From positions 130,304-194,303 of the forward strand of contig NMRA01000665.1 in the NCBI GenBank assembly GCA_002633005.1: a stretch of DNA of 64,000 nucleotides, read 5' to 3'. Each line of letters begins with the position of its first letter. Within the stretch, counting starts at the first letter, position 1. This document shows, in pieces, positions 24,072 through 35,911 of this stretch. A program made the translations under genes and the position numbers. This DNA comes from Phoronis australis. Its lineage: Eukaryota > Phoronida > Phoronidae. Below the pieces are notes generated by a model. The model was not told the origin of the DNA. It made no database searches and worked only from the letters and a program-made list of their open reading frames with translations.

Positions 24072-24271
24072 AAGTGTCAGTTCCCAATGAAACGTCTCTG
24101 TTACTTTAGTTTAGCTTGTTCTCGTAACGTTACCACTATAAGAATTCTCTAAACTCTTACGCTGGATTTATTTTAGCCTTTTTGGAAAAACAGGAGCCAT
24201 AATGGAGTCGTCGTTACTTACACTTTTGTAACAAATGACAGTTTATTCCATTCGCAACAAAAAGGTCTTAC

Positions 24272-24448
24272 CAGCTGCTGGGCATTCACCCTGATTGCAG
24301 ATCGAATATGCAGAGGAGATGCCTTGGCAGTCTTTACCACCACCAGATGGCGGTGGGTCCACACACGCACGCACCTTGACTTGAGACCCGACGCCGCAAG
24401 GTGCGCTACAAGTGCCTGCCTTCTCCCAACTTGCCCACTTGCCGTCCA
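24272..24448 (-). CDS. Thrombospondin type-1 repeat exon
   Basis: A 177-nt exon, phase 1 on both sides, as usual for shuffled TSP1 modules. Acceptor TTTTCCTGTCACAG, donor GTAAGA. It encodes DGKWASWEKAGTCSAPCGVG and later KVRACVDPP, GKDCQG, ICNQGEC. The WxxW, CSxxCG and six-cysteine pattern define a TSP1 domain, which typically binds glycosaminoglycans or proteins in the extracellular matrix. Confidence 0.88.
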
Positions 24449-27400
24449 CTGTGACAGGAAAATTAAAAGAACTGATTGCGATATCGAGATCATGTATTAT
24501 ATAATATTAGAGCATTAAAAGTAATTACATGTCCTTCGCTTGCATCAATTTTTATAAACCGATAAAAGATTTCATTAAACGAAATATGTAAAGTAAGAAA
24601 TGCCGGTCTTAACTTTTCCCAGTCCCCAAGCAAGTTCAGACGTCGAGGCTCCCTTCACTACCGATTTACATAATCTAGGGTCCACTGGCAATCGGCTCCT
24701 GCTATTTGCAGGGTATCGTTTCCATATTTTCAAAACCATTAAAAAAGCATAAGAGAGTTCTTGAAATTTTATGTTGTTGATATTGTTTTGCTTTGAATTT
24801 GCCTTCCGTTTTTGCTAAATTTAAGTTAGACATAGGCGTGCAACCCAGTACATGACAAAACAGTATGAAGTGAAAACCAAATTGTACAGGCCCTCTGCTT
24901 TCAAGAAATCTATGTTTTTAGTAATTTATAATCTATAGTTTTGTAGCTAGATATTTGTACACTCAGACTTGTGGATTAGGCCCTACGTACCCTTTTAACA
25001 CTCAAAAGTGTTCACGTACAGATAGGAGCGACTCTCGTAATCATGCTTGCTAGTTAAACATCCAAATGAATACACGAGTTCAAATAATATGCAATATCGG
25101 AGGCGCTAATTTTTGCTAAATCTAGACCCTTAAGGAAGCGGCTTGTAATTTACACTTAATTAACGGTAAGTTGCGGACGGAATTGAAATTCTCGTTAGCA
25201 ACATCCTTTTCTCATTAACATAATCACTGTAAGAACACGTAATAACCGCTAAATTTATCGATCGCGTACATTTTCTCTATTCTTTCCCAAATCTGCATCC
25301 CGGCGGAGTACAATAGGAGCACTAATGATCGGTTCTTATCAATTTCAAGTGACGTGTTTAGACAGTAGACGCAAATAATTATTGCTCTTTTAATGGTAAG
25401 AGATTTTATAGTTCACTTCCTTGGACTTATAACTTCCATATTTAAGTAACACGTGACGACGAGGGAATGTATTTGAAACGTTAAATATTATTCGGAAAAT
25501 ATTTATGAATTAAGGCTCTGACTTTGTTGTTTGAGACTGATGTTGGATGTCCCTGGTATGGTGCAAATTGGGCGTGTCGGCCCTTCAAGTAAGATACCTG
25601 ACGTGTGAACATCGCAAAACGAGCAAAAAACTTGTTAAATTAATACATGCAAGTTTTTTTGAATACTACACTTCTCATGCCTTCCTCAAACCACACGACA
25701 CGACTGATCTCAGTTCACCCACACTCTCCCATGGTAAAATAGTCCCGAGTAGGGACAGAAGATTGCACACTACGCACAAAGCGCCACTCATCTCGCCTCA
25801 AACAAACAATGCAACAACAATAGCCTCGTGATTTAATTGTTAGCCTATGATAGGACATTGTTAGCCTATGATAGGACATTGTTAGCCTATGATAGGACAT
25901 TGTTAGCCTATGATAGGACATTGTTAGCCTATGATAGGACATTGTTACCAGTTGAGGTGAATCGTAAACCACCATTCATATATGTAATTACATGTACACG
26001 ACACAACTCATCATAGTCGAGCTGAGTTGAGATCAGCCGCATTTTGGAGCCGCGCTTGCGCCGCTCAACCCTGTTTTCATCTTATGGAAACGCTGATACT
26101 TAACCAACCTCGTGGAACAAACGCGTATATCTGGTGGTCGTTGGCAACAAGTTTTGTAAGAGGATGGTGACCGTCATAAAACAGTTGTGCACCGCATTGC
26201 ACGTCACGAACCATTCCTCCCGTTCCTTTGAAATTGACCAGAAACTTGAACTCCTTGCTGAGCTTGACATCTTGGTTCTCGCCAATTTTGAAGTCCTCGT
26301 AAATTACCTCATTGTGGGTAAATTTATCCCTCTCCTCCTGAACTAACGTTTTCAAACTGGAAGTATAAATAACCGTTAAAGGGCATCGTTCCTCTGTCCA
26401 CAGGGTAATGGATGATTCCAGAAAATAATCTATTTTGTAGCTTTGCAGATATTCAGCTAAATAGTTACGCAGACTTGCCAATAATGTCCCACACAACCGG
26501 TTTGCGTCTTTGGAACATTGCATAACGGCTGTTCTGTGTACATGTATGTGAGGCTGATTCAAACAGCGCATTTCCTCGATAATTGAAATGGCATGTGGAT
26601 CGTGACGTTGTAAAAAGTTATCGTGGTCATACTTTTATTAAAGAGGCATGGAACGCGAAAACTGGTAAAAATAGCTTTCAATTCTTGACGAAATTATCAT
26701 CTCGCAACATCTAGTAGAGAGTAATTCACTTTAACCTGTGAGGAAATTTCCAGAAAAAAGCAATATTCACGATTTTTGAAACACGTGCGATGGAACAACT
26801 GTGGTTTCTAATGTCCCTCTCACTTATAATAAATGCGTGCATGCGTTTACAGTCAGTTGCTTGAAGTCGCTTGAGGTCAAAGGTCACATTTTCCACAAAA
26901 GGGAATGTGCTACTTTTATGTCTTGCTATATCAAATAAGGAGACGTGCTTTGCCTTGTGGGACTAAAATCGACGAAATGGCGAGCAGTTGACTAGTATTT
27001 TTTTGAAATTTGAAACTAAAAGAATGTGGTTTGATATCAACAGAAAATAAAAATATTTACGAACAAACCATAAAATATCTGGTGAGCAGGTTGAATTCTG
27101 TTTTAGTGGCAGAGAATCACTTTCAGTATTGCAATTTAGTCTGTTTATCGCGTTCCAGGCCTATTTAATACAAGTTTTTAAGCTACATTCTAATCATTCA
27201 TCTCAATTTCATTGTAAATTGTCGAGTGAAGCATTGACCTATTTTTGTCAAAAATGTATGTTTGACGCTTCGGACTATTTCTGGCAACCGTAACTGCTGC
27301 TCTGTCGTTTCCCGGCCGCAATATAGATAAGTTAGCTCTCACACACGTTTCACTAGCAGGCTTGCCATGTGAACCCAGCCTACAATATAGAGGGGCTCGA

Positions 27401-30400
27401 ATTTTTCGATATGCGGACCTTTTACTGACATAAACCAACGAGGACTAAAAAAAAACGGGCCAGTACATGTAGGTTCAGGCCTGCGAATTGTGCATCCGAG
27501 CAGATTTCCTGTGGACTTTTGTCTCNCATGCTTGCAGACACCTACTTTTCACACAGATTTTTTTATCTGGTGTCTGTAATTTTGGGAGTAGTTATAGGTC
27601 GTCTTTGTATCGCATGGCAGCCTAGTTTGTGTACTCTTGTTCGCTTTGTGATGGTTGTTATGGTTCTAGCCCGTGGTCTCAAGACACAGAAATGTGGACG
27701 ACTACACGTAGGAGCTCTCTGAAATATCGGTACCTGCATAGGTTTTGCATTTACTGTCTTCGTAAGTGACAAGACAGAGGTCACCCCTGACTTAATCTTA
27801 AATAAGAGTTGAAAAATGAGGAAAAACTGTTGAGCGTTTGACATCTTCAATTGAATAATTGAGCTATCAAGAGATGTGTAACGAAAGTCGGCAGACAGCT
27901 TTGCGTTTCGGCAGTCGTTAAGCATTGCCAGTTAATCAACAGAGTAAACAAGAGTTTGGAATTTGAACGAAGGAAGGAGGTCATCATGTTTTTCACAGAG
28001 GTTACATCTATTTCGATGCACGCGTACAATTGGTCTTTCTGCAGATACGCTGTAAATGGAGGCGTCTCACTACAATTTATTTTGGTCATCCATAGCGGAA
28101 TTAACCCAACCAATGAAGACAGGGAACACAAACCTATTTTTCCAATCAACACTAGGTAACCAGGTTGAAAGATGTCCTACATTTCTTTTACATAAAAGGT
28201 CAGTGAAATTATTTATACTGAATCCCCCTCAAAAAGGTTCTAATTAAGCACAAATCTCATTTTACATAATGAAGTGATACTTGCAAATACATCGTATTAA
28301 TCGACTGAAACAAGTACTACTGCATCCGAAGAAACAGGCTGCACAGTTGAACTCCAACATAAACAGGTGGCGCTGTTTGTTGTACCATGGGTGCGAGGAC
28401 AACACCCGCGCTATCGTGCGTTTTGTTGGAGAGGAAGTTCCAGGTTGCCTCAAACGTCTTCACGGACGTTTTCTCTACCTGGCGGCATGCTTTGTCCTGG
28501 TCGTGTGAGCAGACGTGAAGAAAAACTGTCTACAGATTCATGACTCTCAGCAACGACTTCAGGGCTCGACGCTATTAAAATCGCCAGGTCGCATTTTGCG
28601 ACCTAGCCAAAATCCCAGGTCGCATTTTCAAAATCCAGCTGGCATTCGTAAATTCCAGGTCGCAAAATTTTCCCGCCATTTTTAAGCGCCAAAATAGATT
28701 TTTTAGATCATCGAGAAAATGTTTAGATTATGCTCTTACCTGCAGCGTTAAATACTCACAAATTTCGGATCTCAAAATTGACTTCATTCATGCAGGTACG
28801 GCCTTACTGTTCTTCACGACCGCCATTGAAAGTCTCTAGAGCGCAAGGCAAGTTGCCGGCGTGAAAGTTGAATCAGTGCTCTCTAACTGACTCGTGCATT
28901 CGAGTAGCTAAATTTGCGATGTGAAAAGGGAGAAAATGCCCGTTGAAAAAGTATCCGGGATTTTGTTAGATCTGGTCTTCTCACTGGCCGTCATCAAAGT
29001 CGTTAACGATTCAAACTAACTCGGGTAATCGCGAGTTTGCTCTTCAATACCTTCCAAGTACGGGAAAAATAGGTCAGTCGCAAAACGACACGCATGTCAC
29101 TAGTGTTAATTTTCTTTCCGAGGTATAAAACAAAGCCGGGATTTGGTTTTTACATGCTGTGAAAAGACGTTTTAGAAAACTGAAGTTGTGTAAAATGAAA
29201 GTGACACACACCATATAAACTGCGTGTCAATTTTAAACCACACGCGGTCGTTTGTAGTGCGCAATGATGGGCGCTAGCTTGAACTGTGGGCGCTTAATTG
29301 GAAATTCTCAAAATTTAAGGGAGGACTTTTAATAGATCAGTGAGCGCTTATTATGAAACACTTTAAAGGTAGGGAGTAGGCTTGTGCGTGAGCATAGTCG
29401 TTAACCTCAGTGTTTGCGGTAATAAGATATTAAAACGCTGCAATGGTAAGAAACATTATAATAATACGATTTTGCGAGGCAAACTCCATCTGGTAGGGGT
29501 GACTTTCTGGATATCGTTACCACCTACATTGTACCCTTTTTAGCCACCCGGAATGATTTTTTAACTGCCCGCTTCAGCCGGAACAAGGTTGTTTCTATAG
29601 AAGTCTGAACATTTTACGGCGACGGTGGTTCGGGGAGCGAAAAGTTGCCGGGGGGGGGGGCGTATAAAGAGAAGAATGAAAAGTTCGCTAACTGGAACCA
29701 CAATTTCGCATCTAGTGCCAGTTTAGTTGCAATAACTGGCTACGGGCATAGAATACAGGGTTTACAGAACATCGACCTCGGGAAACATCGGAACAGAATA
29801 ACGTTAGTTCTGGGTTATATCGGTCCCGGGACATCGGGTCTTTTATAACCGCTGGGAATCTGAGTTCATTTTCAAATAAACCAGAGCCAAGCCGGTATAC
29901 TCTTTCATTTAGGACTGTCGCTGTTCTTTGAAGTGGTGCGCACGCGTGAGTTCACGCACTTGAATCGCTGGAGTAGGCCTACACTTTACGTTGGCAACAA
30001 CGTGTGAAAGACAAATCATATTTCGCGCACGTAGCCCCAGAAACAAGTAAAGGGTTTGAGAATTTCTTGGAAAATTGAAAGTAAAGACGTGACCGTCGTT
30101 TGGCGATTAACAAGGTTGTCATTTTCACTTTGGCTGTCTTAATACGATAAAAGGAGAAGCATACCTCAGTCTAAGTCACGATTGTCTGCCGGGACCGCTT
30201 GCGCGCTAATGGTGCCGCAGTGCGATATCAGGGATATTGTCGTGGATATTTGGTACATGTAATAAGGACATCTTATGTGAAAAATAAGCATTTTTGTCCA
30301 CCACAAAGTTTGGTAAGTTGATCGCTTAAGAATTAATAGAAACACCGTTGTTTTGTGAAGTTTTATCACGTGTAAGCAGTGGCCCGAAACTTTCTTCGGC

Positions 30401-33400
30401 GAATCCGGGAATTTACAAAAGTGGCCGAAAGTGTTAGCCAATGAAACGCGTCAAAGATCGATTCTGCATATCCCATGTTCACGCGACTTGCTTACAAGTC
30501 ATCGGGAGGCCTGTTCTCGGTTAGTGTTCTTTTGAACTTGTATTTGGCAACAACCAAATAACGGTCGGATTAACAAGAGCTGCTGTGTATTTGCCAGGTA
30601 TCTGTTGAGATGTGTAAAAACTCAGCTCGCATTCGTTGGAAATTACAGGTCGCATTTTGCGACTTTATACGAGCTGACAAAAATCTCAGCTCGCATTTCC
30701 AAATTTCAGGTCGCAAATGCGACCTGCAGCTCGTTATGTCGAGCCCTGGACTTTAAGCATGTGATTCAAGTATGCGACTCTAAAGCCAGATAAGGTGAAT
30801 GTGAACGTATTCATTAGACAAAACTCTAACAATTTCCTGCAATAGTACTTCCGGAGTGTGTATGTATCATCAATCGTAAAGCGACCAAAAAATAGAACGA
30901 AAATGTCTTCTACGAGCCCAATGATAGCGGTAGCTTCGTGGTGAGTGTCACGCTTGCGCGTGGTTCAAGCTAAGTTTCGGGGTAAAAGTTCCTTGTGCGT
31001 GGCATGAGATTTCGAGGTATGTGATCAATGTTGTATAGTTTTTTAAAAGTTCTGATTTGCGGCAATCTGTTACGTGTTGTGCAGCTTGTTTCAAGAGTTC
31101 CATTTCGCAGACCACAATTTACCTGCACATCAAACGTAAATCTGACGCCACGCTCACGTTTGCTAGAGTCGCGGACACATTCGCCTTGAAGACATTGACC
31201 CCTCTAAAGTAATGTAGTGGAGCTGTTTTGCTGCCGTCACCTTCATGCTTGGCAGTCACAGTAAGAGTGGGGATGTCCTGGGCCACAGCATTCTGCAAAT
31301 GGATACAAGGCAATGAGATGTGACTCTCTCTTTAAGCATCATCAAACCCGTGCTCGCGTTGAAAATAAGTTTTGATCAAGACCACTCATCGTTAATATCT
31401 TGGTCCTTGCTCAGTTTGGAAGTTTTCTCTCCGCTTGGCATGAACTGGCAGTTTTGCTATTACCAAGCTCATTAAGATTGCAGATCAGTGGCTGTCACAT
31501 TTTACCACGTAGATGGGAAGGTGTAGGTTGTCACTGACAGGTACTTATAGCTTTCAGTGCTATGACAGACTGAAAACTGGTTCGAGAAAATTAACGTTAT
31601 CAATCTCGACCTTACGTCCACAAGTCTACTCAAAGAAAACAGCCTGTGTAATGTCTGTTTTATGCTCCAGCCAGTGCTGCGAAGCGTTGAATTGTAATGA
31701 ACCCCTGAGACAACTCCAGCAACTGTTGCACTCGTTGACTCAACGTGCTGTATCTCTATTAACTAACACTGCAACTGATAACTATTTAGCTGCACCTCAA
31801 ATGTAACCTATCAACTGTAGCCTCTTACGAACGTTTCGACTATTCAAGCACATTCCAGTATTTTCAGGAATCAACTCTAGAATGGTCTAGTCTATGGACC
31901 CAAATTAATGACTAACATACTGGAATTTTCTGGAAAGTTCTCTAGTTTTCTGTCGTTAACAAATTGCGTCATTACTGGCCTGGCTCCCTGGGTCAGGTCA
32001 AGTGGCATCTACTTCTTAAAGTAGGAAAGCCAAATAAAATTTCAATTAGCTAAAACCAGTGTCAGTCTACTCCTGACCGTGACATAGAACATTATAAGGT
32101 TGATCTGAAGAAATAACGCATTTTCAAGTCCTTTGAAGTCCTGAAGTCACCTGACTAAAAACACTATGAGACCAATCCATTACAGTATATATGTAAGTGG
32201 CGTAAATTGAAATTTGAGGTTGAAGGCGAGTTTATAGACCCTTTAAGAAATGGAAATCAACAAAATGGTGTCGTATACATGTAAAAACAGTCGTTATCAG
32301 GAGGAAGATTTGAACTTACCAATATCAATAAAATCGGACCACTAAAAGGTCACTTTCACATTAACACAGTAATTCCCATGTTTTGAGGAGTTGCGCTTAA
32401 TAAAAAAGCCCTCCCAGACTTACAGAGCCATTGCAACTCCTCTCAAAGTAGGTGTATTAACGTGCGATCTTGGGCAACACAGGTGTTGGGCAAAGAGGTA
32501 AGTGGCACTTTACAATGGGTGATTGGACATTCAGGGCAGGGCGGTTTGGCGGCAGTTTTAAGGTAAACATCACCTGTAGGCTCAGTGAGTCCAGTTTGCT
32601 TGTATTTGTGAACATGTTGGTCACGAGAAAACTTCCTTAGTTCAGCTATAGATACATTTTTTTCATGATGGCGGTTTCCTATAGCATTTTTGAATGTTCA
32701 TTATGAAATAATCAGTACAATAAAAATAAAGACCTAGAAAGCGCCAAGAGGCATTGTATCTGAGCTAAACAAATACAAAGAAATCTATATACAATTATAC
32801 ACAAATACATAAATTAATAAACTGATGTCAATATTAAATTGAAATATTTACGGAACCTGGTGTTGATGAGAGTGAGAAGACACCTTCAATTTGACTTTGT
32901 AAGTTCGGCCTTCCAGATAGAATTTTAAATGTAGGAGGAGAGTGCCTGAGAAACCAGAACGTTGTAATTTATGTAGACGCAAATCACGGGGAACGACATC
33001 AAAAGCTGACGCAACATCTAAAAATACGGATCTAACGTTGTACCCTTGCTCAAACTGTACGTGGATTTCATGTAATTCCTGAAAGTTGGGACTTAGTGCT
33101 GTTACCAGGCATGAATCCAAATCGGCGACGACAGATGAAGTTTTATGATGAGAGGTGATCAAACACAAATATTTTTTTTCTAAAATTTTGAATAAGGTGT
33201 TAAGAAGAGTTATGGGGAGATTGTATGCAACATCTGTTTTGGAGTCCTCTTGCGTATTGGTATCATAACACTACAGTTAAAGTTCAAAGGAAATTTCCAA
33301 ATTGTAGTATTTTGTTGTAAAATGTTGTCAAAGAAACTGTAAGCTCTCTTGCTATTTTCTTGGTCATTTTATTAGTTATTAGAACGGTACCGTCGTTTTT

Positions 33401-35911
33401 GATTTCATCCATGTTTTCTAGTAGTTTTCAAACTCCAGATGAGTGGTTTTGTATGTCCTGTTTGGAAATTCGGGAATGGTTGTTGTTGGAGCAATGTGAC
33501 TCTTGGCGATGAAGTCTAGAAATAGCTTACCTTTTTCAGCTTTGGATGACGCCTGGGCGTTGGATTTCTTTGAGTGGATGGTGCATTTCTGCATAGCGAC
33601 TGAGAAACCTGTTTTGATAACATGTAACCCTCAACATATCCAAAAATTCAAAAAATTCTAATTAGATGGCATCACTTTTGGGCCAATTTTTTCAAATGTG
33701 CAGGATGTTTACATGTACTTTCATAATCCAGTGATGTTGGAAGTCCAAAACTGACTGGGAAGCGGTGATTTTGGGTTAAAAACAATTGATTTTGTAACTT
33801 GTTTTTCGGAGCCTGTGTCTAGTTGCATTAAATAGTTCCAAATAGGGAGGCAATCATGGCGTATTAGTGGACTTTTGAAAATAATGGTTGTGCTTTCTTA
33901 TTCTGTTTTAGTTTCATTACTAATTCGAATTGTGCCTGTATTACAAATATAGAGTGATCTCTACCTTGAATTCTCAATATTCATGAAGATAGGTAGGGGT
34001 CTCTTCATGCAACACCCTAATTCAAGGACTAGGTCCCTATTTATATTGATTGAATTAAGGGGTCATGTTTATCTCAATAGTCAAAGAAGAGCTCATATTT
34101 TAGATAAAGTGACTGAAAAGATTAGATGTGTGAGTAAAGACTGGCACAATTATGCAAAAATATTTAGGGACCACGTCCCTATTTAGGACTCTTTCATGCA
34201 ATTGGGCACTAGCTTCCGTTTCGTTGGAGTGATAGGGCCAAAAATATGAGACAGAACAGAATGAGTGTGGCCATGTGTAGTGTTTCTGATGTGAAAGTAC
34301 TCGCAACTTGTTCTCTTGTTCGCAAAGTTTTGGACTGAGTGAAATAAAACCAACAAATCCAATGATGTTTGGCCAGCCAAGCAAAACCCGGACAAAACAG
34401 CACAAAACTGGACTTACCGCCACCTTTTCCACAATAACTAGCTGCAATATATCCGAGGAATGCCAATATATCCGAGGAATGCCAAGATATCCGAGGAATG
34501 CCAATATATCCGAGGAATGCCTCAATAAGTTAAGACAAATCGATGTTCAGAGACCAAGATTGGTACGTAAAGGAACGAAAGAAAATAAAACTGAACGAAA
34601 ATAAAAACCCTGACCAGTCTAGCATTATTCATCGTAAATGGCGGTGTCTGTTAATCTCGAATCCATTCTTCGCTATTAAATGTAGTTCGACAGCATCAAC
34701 TAAGCCATCTGGTATTTGATCCAAAGAAGTAATGGTAACTCCGATGCCTCCAGCGGAGAAGAATCATCGGGAAAGAAACGTGGAGTTGCGAAGGACTTCT
34801 GACAGAACGGAGATACGTCAATAGTCTATTGAGAAAGCGACATGAGGTGGCAACTCGTACGCTAACATTTGGTCTACACTCTCCCTAACTCTATTAGCGC
34901 GCCTAAGCCAGAATGCGACTATCACGTCCTTTTATAAAAGTTAATGCGCGCGCTTCAACCGCCCAGCTTACAAAAAACGTATTCGCTATATTTTCTCTGA
35001 TAATGCACTGATTTTCGAAAAGTTGAAGACGTCTAATCTTGTATTTAAATAGAGTCTTTTAGGTTATTTGCCTTACTTACTGTTCGTTTCTTAACTCTGA
35101 AACTAATACGCTAAACAGGTGCATTGGTGGACTTATCTCATGCATCACATTCGGCCAAGCGCAAAAATAGCGATAAGCTCACTACGGTATGTGAAGGCGA
35201 CGTGAAGTCGCACAACCAAAGACATAACTTAATAAAGAAAGAAATGTGCCAAACACCTTTTTTATTGTTTAATACTTACTCGTTTATTTATACAAAAATG
35301 GAACTTTTTTAAAACCACGTTTTCACTGTAGTGTTGACTTTAGGCGAGCAAACGTGGAGCCCAGCAAATACTGTTTGTATAGTCGGTGTCTTCTGTGAAA
35401 TTGTCGTTTCCATACGGACACGAATGCGCATTTCCGTACGGACACGAAGGTGGTCATATGGAAACGGTGATGTCGCAATATACCACGACTCATGTTTAAA
35501 AGAACACTAAACCATGTTTTGATGATTTCAACCAAACTAAAAACTCACATCCCCTGCTTTACAAATTGGACATTATGGTCAGTGGTGGGTGATCCTTTCC
35601 CAAAGTTTCCGTGTAATTTGCTTAAAGCGTAGATTACACTTGCTCGTTTGTCAGACTTTGAAAGGAGTTTCAAATTTTCCTCAAAACTTTTGAAAGTTGT
35701 CGAGGCTTACAGGTCATTATCTTGTTTCAGAGAACTAGACGGGGAAGTCGTTTTTAGCGTCTGTTTTAACAGGGTTTGGTACCCTTTCAACAAAGTGCGG
35801 GTCGCAGTACTCAAAGACGCTGTGGGAGGAAGGCTTTAATAGAATTTAGCATACCTTTTCGAATTTAATCAGAAGAGCCATCACCACAGGCAGCACCATT
35901 GTCCACTTCAT
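24272..35911 (-). CDS. Secreted protein with signal peptide and TSP1 domain (proposed gene, partial)
   Basis: Four minus-strand exons are compatible in phase: 35911-35855 (signal peptide, 0 out), 31292-31123 (0 in, 2 out), 26533-26109 (2 in, 1 out) and 24448-24272 (1 in, 1 out). The product would start MKWTMVLPVVMALLI, have a cleavage region NAVAQD, an unrecognised segment with two NVS glycosylation sites, a second unrecognised segment of about 140 aa, and a thrombospondin type-1 repeat (WASW, CSAPCG, six cysteines). The 3' end was not found; the last exon is followed by an open phase-1 junction. The TSP1 exon is certain. Joining the other three rests only on strand, spacing, splice motifs and phase. 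Expected to act in the secretory pathway or extracellular space. Confidence 0.45.
24449..26108 (-). other. Intron upstream of the TSP1 exon
   Basis: Non-coding as far as can be seen, apart from a 21-bp minisatellite at 25836-25940. The plus-strand frame 25547-25831 shows no domain. Confidence 0.5.
25836..25940. repeat. Minisatellite, 21-bp unit, five copies
   Basis: Five head-to-tail copies of ATTGTTAGCCTATGATAGGA+C, identical over the array. The unit length is a multiple of three, giving a spurious 7-residue protein repeat on the minus strand. Confidence 0.95.
26109..26533 (-). CDS. Exon of unknown domain, 5' of the TSP1 exon
   Basis: A long minus-strand open frame encodes CSKDANRLCGTLLASLRNYL, then SSITLWTEERCPLTVIYTSS, FKFLVNFKGTGG and DVQCGAQLFYDGHHPLTKL. 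The 3' junction GAG|GTTGGT would splice to the TSP1 exon in phase 1, reading PRVDGKW; GTTAAG four bases further is an alternative donor in the wrong phase. The 5' junction CACAG|AACAG at 26533 matches the phase of the preceding exon, but the frame stays open to about 26640, and the extra sequence (DPHAISIIEEMRCLNQ) also looks protein-like. I do not recognise the domain. Confidence 0.4.
26640..28559. other. Intronic region, nothing recognised
   Basis: Within the proposed TSP1 gene. Small frames on both strands (27190-27438, 27563-27925, 27847-28152, 28281-28508) show no domain. One N at 27526. Confidence 0.4.
28560..30748. mobile_element. Non-autonomous hAT-like (hAT5-type) DNA transposon
   Basis: The left end begins CAGGGCTCGAC at 28560 and the right end finishes GTCGAGCCCTG at 30748. 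Immediately outside both ends is the same pentamer GACTT (28555-28559 and 30749-30753), consistent with a 5-bp target-site duplication. Next to each terminus are subterminal repeats of AGGTCGCA; left AGGTCGCATTTTGCGACCT and right AGGTCGCAAATGCGACCT are near-perfect palindromes, with further scattered copies (GCTCGCATT). CAGGG ends and subterminal repeats are typical of hAT elements, and the hAT5 lineage makes 5-bp duplications. No transposase is visible in the 2.2 kb; frames at 29645-29848 and 30441-30166 show no domain. Confidence 0.75.
30774..31122. other. Intronic, nothing recognised
   Basis: Short interval between the hAT-like element and the 31123-31292 exon; no feature seen. Confidence 0.4.
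31123..31292 (-). CDS. Second exon of the proposed secreted protein
   Basis: 170 nt, acceptor ATTTGCAG and donor CAG|GTAAAT. Encodes NAVAQDIPTLTVTAKHEGDG, later HYFRGVNVFKANVSATLANV and ASDLRLMC. It starts in phase 0, as needed to follow the signal-peptide exon, and the AVAQ stretch provides the cleavage region. Beta-strand-like alternation and two N-glycosylation sequons suggest an extracellular domain; the family is not recognised. Confidence 0.5.
31314..32847. other. Intronic, nothing recognised
   Basis: No gene or repeat supported. The plus-strand frame 31513-31806 shows no domain. Confidence 0.4.
32848..33615 (-). pseudogene. LINE reverse-transcriptase relic
   Basis: On the minus strand a broken non-LTR retrotransposon polymerase can be followed over about 250 codons in shifted frames. 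From upstream: a linker (VAMQKCTIHSKK ... KGKLFLDFIAKS), TTFYNKILQFGNFP, VMIPIRKRTPK, then after a frameshift NLPITLLNTLFKILEK, and VFLDVASAFDVVPRDLRLHK (RT motif A with its Asp), ending GRTYKVKLKVSS. The sequence stops just before the usual GVPQGS motif B, and the catalytic FADD motif is absent. It is a truncated, dead copy of a Jockey/CR1-like lineage (clade uncertain) in the large intron of the proposed TSP1 gene. Confidence 0.8.
33616..35854. other. Intron 1 of the proposed secreted gene
   Basis: No coding sequence recognised. It contains the 19-bp minisatellite at 34446-34521. Frames at 34100-34604 overlap on both strands across that array and are not genes. Confidence 0.45.
34446..34521. 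repeat. Minisatellite, 19-bp unit, four copies
   Basis: Four head-to-tail copies of AATATATCCGAGGAATGCC; the third copy has one substitution (AAGATATCC). Confidence 0.95.
35855..35911 (-). CDS. Signal-peptide exon (first coding exon)
   Basis: Nineteen codons, MKWTMVLPVVMALLIKFEK, ending in phase 0 before donor GTATGC. A charged start followed by a hydrophobic core is typical of a signal peptide that continues into the next exon. The upstream frame is open to 36118, so an earlier start is possible, but this ATG best fits a secretory leader. Confidence 0.5.

Noticed and set aside
25715-25975. Protein with five LTMSYHR repeats on the minus strand
   Set aside because: It is a translation of the 21-bp minisatellite.
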